Shown here piece after piece: positions 26,005 through 35,223 of a DNA stretch of 55,918 nucleotides. The notes beneath the pieces were generated by a model, which searched no databases, had not been told where the DNA came from, and saw only the letters and a program-made list of their open reading frames with translations. Every line of letters starts with the position of its first letter. Position 1 is the first letter of the stretch. Both the position numbers and the translations under genes were made by a program. This stretch comes from a virus. The DNA lies in the IMG/VR virus record IMGVR_UViG_3300022926_001762, positions 1 to 55,918 of that record; one strand, 5' to 3'.

Positions 26005-27351
26005 ATGGCTGTAACAATGAATCCAACTCCTTCTGGAGTTGCTATAACACCTGCTCCTTCAAAGGCAGTGTTATCAACAAACTACATCACAGATTTTGAT
26101 TTCTTAAATCAATATCTCCCTGATTTATATGAAAAAGAATTTGAGCGCTACGGAAACCGTTCTATCGCATCTTTCTTGCGTTTAGTAGGGGCTGAAGTAC
26201 CTTCAAACTCTGACTTAATCAAATGGTCTGAACAAGGGCGTTTACACGTTATCGTGAAAGCTGCTACTCGTACAGGAGAGACTATCTCTGCAACTGCACA
26301 TAGCTTTAGAGTAAATCAAACAGTTATCATTTCTGACGGAGTGACTACTGCTAAAGCTCTTGTTACTGGTGCAAACGCAGATGATATTACTGTAGCTGCT
26401 TATGGCGGTGCTACTTTAGATGCTGCTGGATTAGCTGGTACAACTGGTTTAACAGTATACGTATATGGTTCTGAATTCAAAAAAGGAACTAACGGAATGT
26501 CTGGCTCATTAGAAGCTAACTCTGACATCTTTGAGAATAGCCCAATTATTATCAAAGACAAGTATGAGGTAGCTGGTTCTGACATGGCTCAAATCGGATG
26601 GATTGAAGTAACTACTGAAAACGGAGCTACTGGATATTTATGGTATTTGAAGTCTGAGCACGAAACTCGTTTACGTTTCGAAGATTACTTAGAAACCTCT
26701 ATGGTTGAAGGAGAACTTGCTGCTTCTGGATCTGCTGCTAAAACAGCTGGATACAAAGGTACAGAAGGTCTTTTCTCTGCTATTGAGTCTCGTGGTAACA
26801 TTGCTTCTGGATCTATTTCAGAGAAGACTGACGTAGAAGCTATCGTAAAGGTTCTTGATAAGCAAGGAGCTATTCAAGAGAACGTAATGTTCGTTAACAG
26901 AGCTAAATCTTTCGAGATTGACAATATGTTAGCTGGATTGAACACTTACGGAACTTCTGGAGCTGCTTCTTTCGGTTTATTCGATAATGACAAAGACATG
27001 GCTCTTGAGCTTGGATTCTCTGGATTCAATATCGGATACGACTTTTACAAGTCTGACTGGAAATACTTAAACGATGCTACGACTCGTGGAGCTATCGAAG
27101 ATATCGATGGTGTAGTAGTACCAGCTGGTACAACTACTATCTATGACCAAGTTCTAGGGAAAAACGCTAAGCGTCCTTTCTTACACGTACGTTATAGAAA
27201 ATCTGAAGCAGAAGACAGAAAGTACAAAACTTGGACTTTAGGTTCTGCTGGAGGAGCTAGCACTAGCGATCTTGATGCAATGCAAGTACACTTCTTGAGT
27301 GAGCGTGCACTTTGTGTTATGGGAGCTAACAACTTCGTATTATTGAAGTAA
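26005..27351 (+). CDS. Major capsid protein
   Basis: The 448-aa protein follows the scaffold-like gene and resembles crAss-like HK97-fold capsid proteins. An N-terminal ITDFDFLNQYLPDLYEKEFE segment is followed by SFLRLVGAEVPSNSD, a central inserted beta domain (about residues 85-155, Ala/Thr/Val-rich) and a C-terminal FLSERALCVMGANNFVLL strand. It stands out by codon use: 12 of 16 Arg codons are CGT or CGC, whereas neighbouring genes use almost only AGA, and ATC is frequent for Ile. This fits a very highly expressed gene. A strong terminator-like hairpin follows the stop. Confidence 0.92.
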   Translation: MAVTMNPTPSGVAITPAPSKAVLSTNYITDFDFLNQYLPDLYEKEFERYGNRSIASFLRLVGAEVPSNSDLIKWSEQGRLHVIVKAATRTGETISATAHSFRVNQTVIISDGVTTAKALVTGANADDITVAAYGGATLDAAGLAGTTGLTVYVYGSEFKKGTNGMSGSLEANSDIFENSPIIIKDKYEVAGSDMAQIGWIEVTTENGATGYLWYLKSEHETRLRFEDYLETSMVEGELAASGSAAKTAGYKGTEGLFSAIESRGNIASGSISEKTDVEAIVKVLDKQGAIQENVMFVNRAKSFEIDNMLAGLNTYGTSGAASFGLFDNDKDMALELGFSGFNIGYDFYKSDWKYLNDATTRGAIEDIDGVVVPAGTTTIYDQVLGKNAKRPFLHVRYRKSEAEDRKYKTWTLGSAGGASTSDLDAMQVHFLSERALCVMGANNFVLLK

Positions 27352-27366
27352 TATTTATTGTAGGAA

Positions 27367-27393
27367 TTACCCTCGTTTTAATTACGGGGGTAA
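27367..27393 (+). terminator. Terminator after capsid gene
   Basis: TTACCCTCGT (27367-27376) pairs with ACGGGGGTAA (27384-27393) over 10 positions with one G-T pair and loop TTTAATT. The tail is moderately T-rich (CTCTTACCTTTT). It would separate abundant capsid mRNA from downstream genes. Confidence 0.7.
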
Positions 27394-27428
27394 CTCTTAC
27401 CTTTTAATCTAATTTAATTTTAATTATA

Positions 27429-28196
27429 ATGGCAACTACAAAAAAAGCGGTAAATTCCGTTAAAGAATCCTGGGTCGTTAAAGACAGAAGATACGTTCTT
27501 CTTGGAAACAAAAGTCCGATTACTTACTTACTAAGATCGTCACATCACCCAAACAAACCACTACAATATTTTGACGGAGAGAATTATAGACCTCTTCGAT
27601 ACGCTTCAAATTCAATGACTCCTTTTATGGATGAGCAAGATGGATATGTTATTTCAACTGCTATTGAATTTGAAAATGGAGACCTTACTGTCCCTGCAAA
27701 CAACACGAACTTACAGAAGTTCCTAAGCATATACCATCCTGACGGAGGAAAGGTTTATGAGGAATGGGATCCGCACAGAGATGCTCAAGATGAGCTTGAT
27801 GCTGAGGAGTTTACTTTAGATGCTCAGATTTCGGCAAGAGAAATGCCTATTGAAGATCTTGAGGCTATAGCTAGAATTGTTTTCAGAACAGATGTGTCCA
27901 AGATGACTTCATCTGAAATAAAGAGAGACATGATTTATTACGCTAGATCTAATCCAAGAGAATTTTTAGATTACGCTAATGATCCTGACATCAAACTTAG
28001 AAATTTAGCCATAAGAGCTGTTGATAATGGAATACTTCTTGTAAAAGACGACAACAGAACTGTAATATGGAATGATAAATCTCAGCAAAAAGTTTTAACT
28101 GTTAAGTTTGGAGACAATCCAATAGCTGCTTTAGCATCTTATTTTAAAACAGATGATGGGATGGACTTAATGGAAGCTATCGTTAAAAAACTATAG
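27429..28196 (+). CDS. Unknown head-region protein
   Basis: The 255-aa protein lies between the capsid gene and the connector genes and is bracketed by two terminators. I do not recognise its family. The N-terminal half looks beta-rich (YVLLGNKSPITYLLRSSHH) and the second half helical and acidic (EDLEAIARIVFRTDVSKMT). A position directly after the capsid gene is typical for head decoration, head completion or capsid-vertex proteins. It could also be an internal structural protein; there is no enzyme motif. Confidence 0.7.
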   Translation: MATTKKAVNSVKESWVVKDRRYVLLGNKSPITYLLRSSHHPNKPLQYFDGENYRPLRYASNSMTPFMDEQDGYVISTAIEFENGDLTVPANNTNLQKFLSIYHPDGGKVYEEWDPHRDAQDELDAEEFTLDAQISAREMPIEDLEAIARIVFRTDVSKMTSSEIKRDMIYYARSNPREFLDYANDPDIKLRNLAIRAVDNGILLVKDDNRTVIWNDKSQQKVLTVKFGDNPIAALASYFKTDDGMDLMEAIVKKL

Positions 28197-28218
28197 TAAA
28201 ACCAATACACTAATGAAG

Positions 28219-28252
28219 AGCCCCTCCCGAAAAAGAGGGGTTTCTTTTTTTT
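28219..28252 (+). terminator. Rho-independent terminator
   Basis: CCCCTC (28221-28226) pairs with GAGGGG (28235-28240), extended outward by A-T and G-T pairs, with a C/A-rich loop. It is followed by TTTC and a run of eight T residues (28245-28252). This is the clearest intrinsic terminator in the window. Confidence 0.85.
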
Positions 28253-28253
28253 G

Positions 28254-28261
28254 TAAATTTG
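28254..28261 (+). promoter_or_regulatory. Promoter -7 element next to the terminator
   Basis: TAAATTTG begins two bases after the terminator's T run and 22 bases before the connector gene. Transcription is therefore stopped and restarted within about 60 bases. Confidence 0.6.
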
Positions 28262-28275
28262 TATAAAAATAAGAG

Positions 28276-28980
28276 ATGATTAATAGCATCAGAAACACTG
28301 TTCTATCTATCATAGATAAAGACAATAGCGGATACATATCCCCTAGCGAATTTAATCTGTTTGCAAAAGCAGCTCAACTAGAGATCTATCAAGAGTATTT
28401 TGATAACTATAGAAAGGCGATAGCTAATAAGAATAACAGAAAAGGGTCTAGAGGGGCAGCGGATGAGGTAAAAGACATATCGCACAAACTTGATATTTTC
28501 ACCAAAAAGAGCGATTTGGCTGTTGGTGACAACTACACGTTCACTTTACCCAGTGACATGTATATTCTCAACACCGTTACTGTAACAACAGAGTCTGTTG
28601 ATGATATAGTAGAGGAGGTTGATAAGACTGAGTTTTTTTATTTGAAACAGGCTAATCTAGCCTCTCCTTCTGAGAAATATAGAATATACACTAGATACGG
28701 AAATGAAATAGATATGTTTCCTGTGCCTGAATCCGCACAAGCTATATATTATAGAACACCTTCAACACCCAAATGGACTTATTTATCAACTCCTGGAGGA
28801 GATCCTATCTACAACCCAAGCGCAAGCGATTTCAAGGACTTTGAATTGCATCCAGAAGAGGAGACACAGCTTATCGTTAAGATACTAAGATATGCTGGTG
28901 TTACTATCAGAGCAGAGGATGTTGTTAGTGTTGCGGAAGGGCAAGACAATAAGGAATACGAAAAAGAAAACTTAACCTAG
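28276..28980 (+). CDS. Head-tail connector/ring protein with EF-hand-like loop
   Basis: The 234-aa protein resembles the first connector or ring protein of crAss-like phages, whose N-terminus has a GYI-x-P-x-EFNLFAKQAQLEI pattern. Here residues 14-25 (DKDNSGYISPSE) match the full 12-residue EF-hand loop, with ligands at positions 1, 3, 5, 9 and 12, flanked by helices, so the protein may bind calcium. The rest is beta-rich (YTFTLPSDMYILNTVTV). It shares an operon with the next connector gene, 4 bases away. The connector assignment rests on similarity recalled from crAss-like gene order. Confidence 0.75.
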   Translation: MINSIRNTVLSIIDKDNSGYISPSEFNLFAKAAQLEIYQEYFDNYRKAIANKNNRKGSRGAADEVKDISHKLDIFTKKSDLAVGDNYTFTLPSDMYILNTVTVTTESVDDIVEEVDKTEFFYLKQANLASPSEKYRIYTRYGNEIDMFPVPESAQAIYYRTPSTPKWTYLSTPGGDPIYNPSASDFKDFELHPEEETQLIVKILRYAGVTIRAEDVVSVAEGQDNKEYEKENLT

Positions 28981-28984
28981 ATAG

Positions 28985-29836
28985 ATGAGCTCACAAGACT
29001 ATTATAACGATCCTACTCAATCTGGAAACTACCAGTATGTTCTTTTAAAGGACATAATCAATAATTTTATGTTGATGAATGTTGGTGATGATAAAATCAT
29101 TAATGACATTCCTAGGTATCAAGTGATCCATTACGCTAAAAGAGCTATACAAGAGCTTAATTACGATGCGCTAAAAGAGGTAAAGAAGATTGAAATAGAG
29201 CTCTCTGAGACTCTTAGAATAACTATGCCGTCTGATTATGTTCAGGCAGTTAGAATGTCTTGGGTAGATGATGATGGAAGATTGCATCCTTTGGTTGTAA
29301 ACAGAACTAATGCTATTGCTGATGCCTACCTACAGGATCAGGATGGAAACTTTTTGTTTGATGCAAATGGAGACTTGCAAGAGGCTGAAAGCCTTGCGGA
29401 AACAAGGTCTAACGTAAACACACAAAGATCTATAGATTATGACTCATTGGAAGCTGAACACACTGGTGGTCGATTTGGAATGAGCACGTCTGATTCAAAT
29501 AAAAACGGAAGCTTCATTATAGATAAGCAAGCAGGTCAAATAAAATTCAGTTCTCATCTTAGTGACGGAACTATTATTGTTTTAGAATACATATCGGACG
29601 GTCTTTCTTCTGGCTCTGATGATACTTTGAGGGTAAATAAACTTGCTGAAGATTATATATATAGTTATCTTCAGGCGGAAATTGTTAATAGAAAATTTGG
29701 AGTACAAGAATACATCGTTAGAAGAGCTAAAAAAGAGGCTTCTGCCAAACTTCGAAACGCTAAGATTAGATTGATGAATGTTAATTTTGACGACTTAGTA
29801 CAAAGTTTGAAGGGTAAAGATAAGTGGATTAAATAA
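28985..29836 (+). CDS. Head-tail connector protein
   Basis: The 283-aa protein carries RYQVIHYAKRAIQELNYDAL (about residues 45-64), a segment I recognise as characteristic of connector or tail-stabilisation proteins in crAss-like and other Bacteroidota phages. It also has TLRITMPSDYVQAVRMSWVD, and its basic helical end (YIVRRAKKEASAKLRNAKIR) fits a ring that contacts DNA or the portal. Its last base is the first base of the next gene's ATG (TAATG). Confidence 0.78.
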   Translation: MSSQDYYNDPTQSGNYQYVLLKDIINNFMLMNVGDDKIINDIPRYQVIHYAKRAIQELNYDALKEVKKIEIELSETLRITMPSDYVQAVRMSWVDDDGRLHPLVVNRTNAIADAYLQDQDGNFLFDANGDLQEAESLAETRSNVNTQRSIDYDSLEAEHTGGRFGMSTSDSNKNGSFIIDKQAGQIKFSSHLSDGTIIVLEYISDGLSSGSDDTLRVNKLAEDYIYSYLQAEIVNRKFGVQEYIVRRAKKEASAKLRNAKIRLMNVNFDDLVQSLKGKDKWIK

Positions 29837-32800
29837 TGAAATTAAAAAATACATTTCTTTCGGGCAGAATGAATAAGGACGCAGATGAGCGTCTTTTGAA
29901 AAAGGATGAATATACTCATGCTGAAAACATCGTTGTATCTAGTATAATTGATGCTGATACTGGAGTTCTAAAAAATGTAAAATCAAATAAGTTGGCTGGA
30001 TTAACGCTAACTTACAGTGGGGATTCACCTGAAACTGTTGGAGCTGTAGCTGATGACGCTAACAATAAAATGTATTGGTTTGTAGCCACGACAACATCTT
30101 CTTACATCTGTGAGTATGATCATGTATTGGGCGTTTCGTCTATTATTTTATCAGACACTAGAGAGGCACCAGACAATGTATTGAACTTTCAAAAAAACAA
30201 AAAAATACATAGTGCAAACGTATTAAATGACACTGATCAGAATAGAGTTTATTTATTTTGGACAGACGGACATAATCCTCCAAGAAAAATAAACATAGAC
30301 AGGGCTAGATCCTGGAATATTAATGGATTTTCTGATGAAGACGTTAGTGTCATTGTTAAGCCACCATTATTTCAGCCAGAAATAGAATTAGTTAAATCTG
30401 GTAATGTAGATGAGAGTTTTATTAGAGATAAATTCATTCAATTCGCAATAAGATACAAGTATCTAGACGGCGAAATTAGCGCATTAAGTCCCTTTAGTGA
30501 GTATGCTTTTCAGGCTAAATTGTTTTTTTACGACTACGAAGAGGCTACTAATGAGTCAATGCAGAATGAATTTAATCAAGCAAACGTAACTTTCAATACA
30601 GGAGGATCAAACGTAGCTTCAATAGAGCTTATTTTTAGAGAGTCAGAGTCCACAACATTATATGTTGTCGAGACCTTTGATAAAGTAAAACTTGGTCTTG
30701 AGAATGACAAGAGTCACGTATTTCCTTTTAGAAACAGCAAAGTTTACACTACGCTTCCTTCTGATGAAATGAGCAGGCTCTATGATGCTGTTCCACTGAA
30801 AGCTCAAACTCAAGAGCTTATTGGAAACAGATTAGTTTACGGTAATTATACTGAAAACTACAACATGGTTGACTACAATAATAACGATATAAAGTTTGAT
30901 TTTACCTTAAACAAAATATCGTTCCCAGTTCAACCAGGAAATCCGTCTAGAACTGCAAAAAGCAATAGAAGTTACGAAGCTGGTATTGTATATTTAGATG
31001 ATTACGGAAGGATGTCTACTGTAATGACTTGTGAAAACAACAGTGTTTTCGTTCCTGTAAATGACTGTATAAACAGAAACACATTACAATTAGTTATAAA
31101 TAATATTGCTCCTAAGTGGGCTAAGTATTACAGGTTATTTATAAAAGAAAACAAAACTCAATACGACACTATAACCCCTATTATTTTCCATAAGGACAAT
31201 GAATTTGTGTGGGTTAAAGTAGAGAAATCTGATGTTGACAAATTTAAAGAGGGAGATTTCCTTGTTGTTAAATCAGATACTTCTGGTATAAAAAATACAT
31301 ACATAGAAACAAAAGTTCTTGAGTATGGTCAGAAAAATAGAAACTTTTTAGATAATCTAGATACAGCCTCTCCTGGAGAAATTCTACAGGAAGAAGGAAC
31401 TTATATTAAGCTGAAGCCTACGAAGTATAACATTAACGATAATGGGTATACTAAGAAATCAAGTCAAAACCACGACGACACGAAAGATAAGTCTGGAGGA
31501 AAAGATCCTAGATTAAGTGGACAAACTTTAAATGCATTTGAAGGACCTTATTACTACGCTGTAACAGAGGGTCAGAATAATGACGTAACTATAAGCGGAA
31601 CCCCTTCTGGTAGCTTCGATCAAAGGTTCGAGATCGTTATTGACGGAGTTACTGGAACAGACACTTTCAAGTGGAGATCTACTAGCGAGGAAGGGACTGA
31701 AGACTGGGTAGAAAATGTATCCACTTCTGGAACACAATCATTATCCGATGGACTTTCTATTTCTTTTGGATCAACCACTGGTCACTTTTTAGGTGAAAAA
31801 TGGAGTGTTTTGGCTAGAAAACCAATTGTTTACGATGAAGATGTAAGATGTCAGACCGTGTTACAAGGCTTTGAAGGTAGTGAAGAAGTTGGTCCAGGAA
31901 GTAGCATGAGGTTGTTTTACACTGAATATAAAGGCTCTCAATCAACTACATTTTCAGCAACATACACTGCTAGTAGATACTATCCGAATATAGAGGAATG
32001 GTGGCACGAGCAGATGAAAGAAGAGATGACCAAGGATATTCCAGAAGGAAATATCAGATGGAGAAGAGGTGTTTCAACTGACGACAATGGAACCAGAACT
32101 AGAGTTTTGGCTATAAATAACAATATTTCGGACCCTATACATTTAATAATAGAGTCTGACTTATATCAGACTGGAAGCGTTAATTTAAGTCTATTTGGAG
32201 CTACAATTATAGACACTGAGGTAGGTAAAAACATAAACGCTGAGGCTTCATGGAATATAGTATTAAAAGATAGAGATGATTCTTTACTTGTATTAGAGAC
32301 TAAGCCCAAGGTAACTAACAGCGATATTTTCTACGAAATAGGCGAAACTTATCGTGTGTCTAGTCAGGGATATCACTTGGGAGCTACTGATGATAGTGAT
32401 CAAGATTCTGAGCAAGCAGCCTTAATTACTTTAGATTTCTTTAATGCTTTTACCTGGGGTAATGCAATAGAGAGCTACAAGTATAAGGATGCTTTTAATG
32501 CTCCAGAGCTATTGCATAACGCAAGACCTTTAACTAACTATTCTGGATACGCAGAAAATAACAGAATAAGCTCACTTACCTATGGTGGAGTTTACGAACA
32601 AACAACAAACTTTAATGGATTAAATGAATTTAACTTAACCTTAGGTGGGTTCATGGATCTCGATGATAAGTATGGTTCTTTACAGAAAATAGTTTCAAGA
32701 GATCAAGATCTAATAGTTATTCAAGAAAACAAAACTAGCAAAGTAATGTACGGAAAATCAGTACTTTACAATGCTGATGGTTCTGGAAACGTGTCGTCTA

Positions 32801-35172
32801 CAAACGATGTTTTAGGGTCTCAAATTCCTTTTGTAGGAGAATATGGGATGTCTACATCTCCAGAGTCTTTTGCAAAATGGTACAATGATTTATTTTGGAC
32901 TGATGACAAGAGAGGTATCGTCTTAAAGCTGGATTCAAATGGCTTAGATGAGATTTCTCAGTACGGAATGAAAGATTGGTTTAGAACCAATATAGGAACG
33001 GCAGATTATCATAAAATTGTAGGAGGTTACGACCCTTACAATGATTTATATGTCATTAGCGTTCAGGATCCAGTTATAGAATGGAAAGAGGATGATTACA
33101 ATTGTGGAGAAGGATCCGTAGTTTGGAAGATAGGCAAGTACTATTGTGAGCAAACTGCTACTCCTGTACCTGCACCTGCGGTTATTCCTGTACCAGTTCC
33201 TGTACCAGTTCCTGTGCCAGTTCCTGTACCTGTGCCAGTGCCAGCTCCTGTAACAATACCTACCCCTCCTGTTCCAACGCCATCACCAGTAGCACCACCA
33301 GTGGCACCACCAGTAGAGCCACCAGTAGTAGCGCCACCGACCTCTGAACCACCAGTATTGCCACCAGTAGAGCCACCAGTAGCGCCACCTGTTGCAACAC
33401 CTTATGTTGATATATTAGGACCTACAAGCGGAACTACTGGATCAACAATTCAGTTGACTGGAGAGGACTATGAGTTTACTGGATCTACATGGGCATGGAC
33501 TGGAGGATCAGCAGAAGGTCTTACCAGCAAAGTGATTAATATCACAGAAAGTGTTGATGGGAATCAGGTTTATGGAGTTACCGTAGATGGAACTTACCAA
33601 GACTACCAAGGAGTTTCTTGGTCAACACCTCCTGTAATACCTCCAGTAGCACCACCATCTGTATCTTCTTTTGTTATTTACGCTAACACATCTAGCGGAA
33701 CAAATCCTTTACAAGGATGGTCTGATGGACCTACTGCGTGCGCTGCCACAGGAGCGCCAGTTACTGTTTATAGTTCTTACGGAGAAACAAGTGTAGCTTC
33801 TAGCTACAACAATGGTCATGCACTATACTTAGATGCTGGATTAACCACTTTATATAATGGTGGTAACACGCATTTTAAAGATCAATACGGAACCAACGGG
33901 AACTCATTTCAAGTAGGGACTAGTGGATTTGTATTTACTTTCACATCATGTATTACTACGCCAGTAGTACCACCAGTGGCACCACCAGTGGCACCGCCTG
34001 TAGCTTCTACACCTTGTTATACTTACTCAATACAAAACAATGATTTCAGTCAAAACTTAACTTTCCAATACAGAGATTGTGATGGAAACTTAATTTCGGA
34101 CCAAGTAGTATTAGCTGATTCTGGAACACCTGATTTCTGTGCTGAACAAGGAAGCGTAAGCAGACAGAGTGGAACTAACAGCTGGGTATTAACAACAGAA
34201 GCAACAACTTGTACCGTTGGAACTCCAACACCTCCAACAACACCTCCAACAACGCCTCCAGTATCAGGAGGGTATTGGAACTTGCGCTTATGCTCTGGAG
34301 CATTAGCAAACCAACAGATAGCTTATGATTCTAATTTAGATTTGGGAACTGTAATAAAAGCATCAAACGGAATTTGCTATGAAATTGATAGTTTCCAATC
34401 TAGTGGAGCTGCAACACAAACTGTAGTTAGTGAATATTCAGATTGTACAGATTGCGAATCTTCTACACCAGTAGCCCCTAGCCCAACTCCAACGCCAGCA
34501 CCAACAGCTTCTTATTTCTATTATTCAGTAGAAGACTGTAATAACCCTCAAACGGTTATTTCTGTAAGAAGTTCTACTAATTTAGCTGGATATTACGGCG
34601 TTTTATACAACGGAACTTGTTACGAAATACAAGGAGGTGGAAGCGATAACACAAACGACATAACATCTTTTTACATAGATTGCGTGGCTTGTCAAGATAA
34701 AATTGTTACTCCATCTCCAGCACCAGCACCTGTACCAGCGCCAGTAGCACCTAGTCCTACTCCAGCTCCAGCACCAGTGGCACCGCCTACAGCGCCACCA
34801 CCGACTGCTCCATCGCCAACGCCATCACCAGTGCCGACTGCGCCATCACCATCGCCAGCACCAGCGCCTGTATATACACCGCCACCAACTGCTGCGCCTA
34901 CAGCGTCACCAGTGCCATCACCTGTATATACAACGGTTCCAGTAGCACCGCCTACAGCGCCACCAGTACCTGCGCCTGTATTTACGACATCGCCAGTGCC
35001 GACTGCGCCATCACCATCGGCGCCGACTCCAATACCAGTGCCAGCCCCAGCTGCACCGCCACCAGCGGTTTCAGGATGGAGTTGTTTTGGGGACACTTGT
35101 TTCGAAACAACGACCAATCCTCAATACGCTACGCTTAAAGACTGTAATTTAAATTGTGGACAGATGGTTTAA
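29836..35172 (+). CDS. Tail muzzle/nozzle-like protein with Pro-rich multidomain tail
   Basis: The 1778-aa protein begins FLSGRMNKDADERLLKKDEY, a signature of large tail-tube end proteins (muzzle or stabilisation proteins, functionally like T7 gp12) in crAss-like and marine podoviruses. Residues 1 to about 1105 form that conserved part. After it come a Pro/Val linker (about 1110-1190), an Ig-like domain, a second beta domain, three Cys-containing small domains of about 65 residues, a long Pro/Ala/Thr/Ser linker (about 1625-1745) and a final Cys-rich segment. All are separated by Pro runs. The appended part is far larger than in relatives I know. It lies directly before a hydroxylase and glycosyltransferase cassette, and its Pro runs are plausible substrates. 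Confidence 0.85.
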   Translation: MKLKNTFLSGRMNKDADERLLKKDEYTHAENIVVSSIIDADTGVLKNVKSNKLAGLTLTYSGDSPETVGAVADDANNKMYWFVATTTSSYICEYDHVLGVSSIILSDTREAPDNVLNFQKNKKIHSANVLNDTDQNRVYLFWTDGHNPPRKINIDRARSWNINGFSDEDVSVIVKPPLFQPEIELVKSGNVDESFIRDKFIQFAIRYKYLDGEISALSPFSEYAFQAKLFFYDYEEATNESMQNEFNQANVTFNTGGSNVASIELIFRESESTTLYVVETFDKVKLGLENDKSHVFPFRNSKVYTTLPSDEMSRLYDAVPLKAQTQELIGNRLVYGNYTENYNMVDYNNNDIKFDFTLNKISFPVQPGNPSRTAKSNRSYEAGIVYLDDYGRMSTVMTCENNSVFVPVNDCINRNTLQLVINNIAPKWAKYYRLFIKENKTQYDTITPIIFHKDNEFVWVKVEKSDVDKFKEGDFLVVKSDTSGIKNTYIETKVLEYGQKNRNFLDNLDTASPGEILQEEGTYIKLKPTKYNINDNGYTKKSSQNHDDTKDKSGGKDPRLSGQTLNAFEGPYYYAVTEGQNNDVTISGTPSGSFDQRFEIVIDGVTGTDTFKWRSTSEEGTEDWVENVSTSGTQSLSDGLSISFGSTTGHFLGEKWSVLARKPIVYDEDVRCQTVLQGFEGSEEVGPGSSMRLFYTEYKGSQSTTFSATYTASRYYPNIEEWWHEQMKEEMTKDIPEGNIRWRRGVSTDDNGTRTRVLAINNNISDPIHLIIESDLYQTGSVNLSLFGATIIDTEVGKNINAEASWNIVLKDRDDSLLVLETKPKVTNSDIFYEIGETYRVSSQGYHLGATDDSDQDSEQAALITLDFFNAFTWGNAIESYKYKDAFNAPELLHNARPLTNYSGYAENNRISSLTYGGVYEQTTNFNGLNEFNLTLGGFMDLDDKYGSLQKIVSRDQDLIVIQENKTSKVMYGKSVLYNADGSGNVSSTNDVLGSQIPFVGEYGMSTSPESFAKWYNDLFWTDDKRGIVLKLDSNGLDEISQYGMKDWFRTNIGTADYHKIVGGYDPYNDLYVISVQDPVIEWKEDDYNCGEGSVVWKIGKYYCEQTATPVPAPAVIPVPVPVPVPVPVPVPVPVPAPVTIPTPPVPTPSPVAPPVAPPVEPPVVAPPTSEPPVLPPVEPPVAPPVATPYVDILGPTSGTTGSTIQLTGEDYEFTGSTWAWTGGSAEGLTSKVINITESVDGNQVYGVTVDGTYQDYQGVSWSTPPVIPPVAPPSVSSFVIYANTSSGTNPLQGWSDGPTACAATGAPVTVYSSYGETSVASSYNNGHALYLDAGLTTLYNGGNTHFKDQYGTNGNSFQVGTSGFVFTFTSCITTPVVPPVAPPVAPPVASTPCYTYSIQNNDFSQNLTFQYRDCDGNLISDQVVLADSGTPDFCAEQGSVSRQSGTNSWVLTTEATTCTVGTPTPPTTPPTTPPVSGGYWNLRLCSGALANQQIAYDSNLDLGTVIKASNGICYEIDSFQSSGAATQTVVSEYSDCTDCESSTPVAPSPTPTPAPTASYFYYSVEDCNNPQTVISVRSSTNLAGYYGVLYNGTCYEIQGGGSDNTNDITSFYIDCVACQDKIVTPSPAPAPVPAPVAPSPTPAPAPVAPPTAPPPTAPSPTPSPVPTAPSPSPAPAPVYTPPPTAAPTASPVPSPVYTTVPVAPPTAPPVPAPVFTTSPVPTAPSPSAPTPIPVPAPAAPPPAVSGWSCFGDTCFETTTNPQYATLKDCNLNCGQMV
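33163..33410 (+). repeat. Pro/Val codon minisatellite
   Basis: An imperfect tandem repeat of a 12-base unit like CCTGTACCAGTT encodes alternating Pro-Val pairs. It then shifts to CCACCAGTAGCA-type units coding APPV and EPPV. Such DNA expands and contracts easily by slippage, so linker length may vary between isolates. Confidence 0.75.
34708..35073 (+). repeat. Pro/Ala/Thr/Ser-rich coding repeat
   Basis: About 120 codons are made almost entirely of Pro, Ala, Thr, Ser and Val in motifs such as PAPVAP, PTAPSP and PVYTT. Codons vary between copies, so the protein composition seems selected rather than a simple fresh DNA expansion. The opposite strand is open here only because of this composition. 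Confidence 0.75.
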
Positions 35173-35186
35173 GAAATTGTGATTTT

Positions 35187-35208
35187 TAAAATTTTATTCG
35201 TAATTTTA
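35187..35208 (+). terminator. Weak A/T hairpin
   Basis: TAAAATT (35187-35193) pairs with AATTTTA (35202-35208) and is followed by TTTTAAATA. The stem contains no G-C pairs, so it may be only a partial stop before the enzyme cassette. Confidence 0.25.
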
Positions 35209-35223
35209 TTTTAAATAATAATC

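Noticed and set aside
34692-35117. 141-codon minus-strand frame encoding a Gly/Ala/Thr-rich protein
   Set aside because: It is the antisense of the Pro/Ala/Thr-rich tract of the tail protein. The open frame follows from codon composition, and the gene on the plus strand is well supported.
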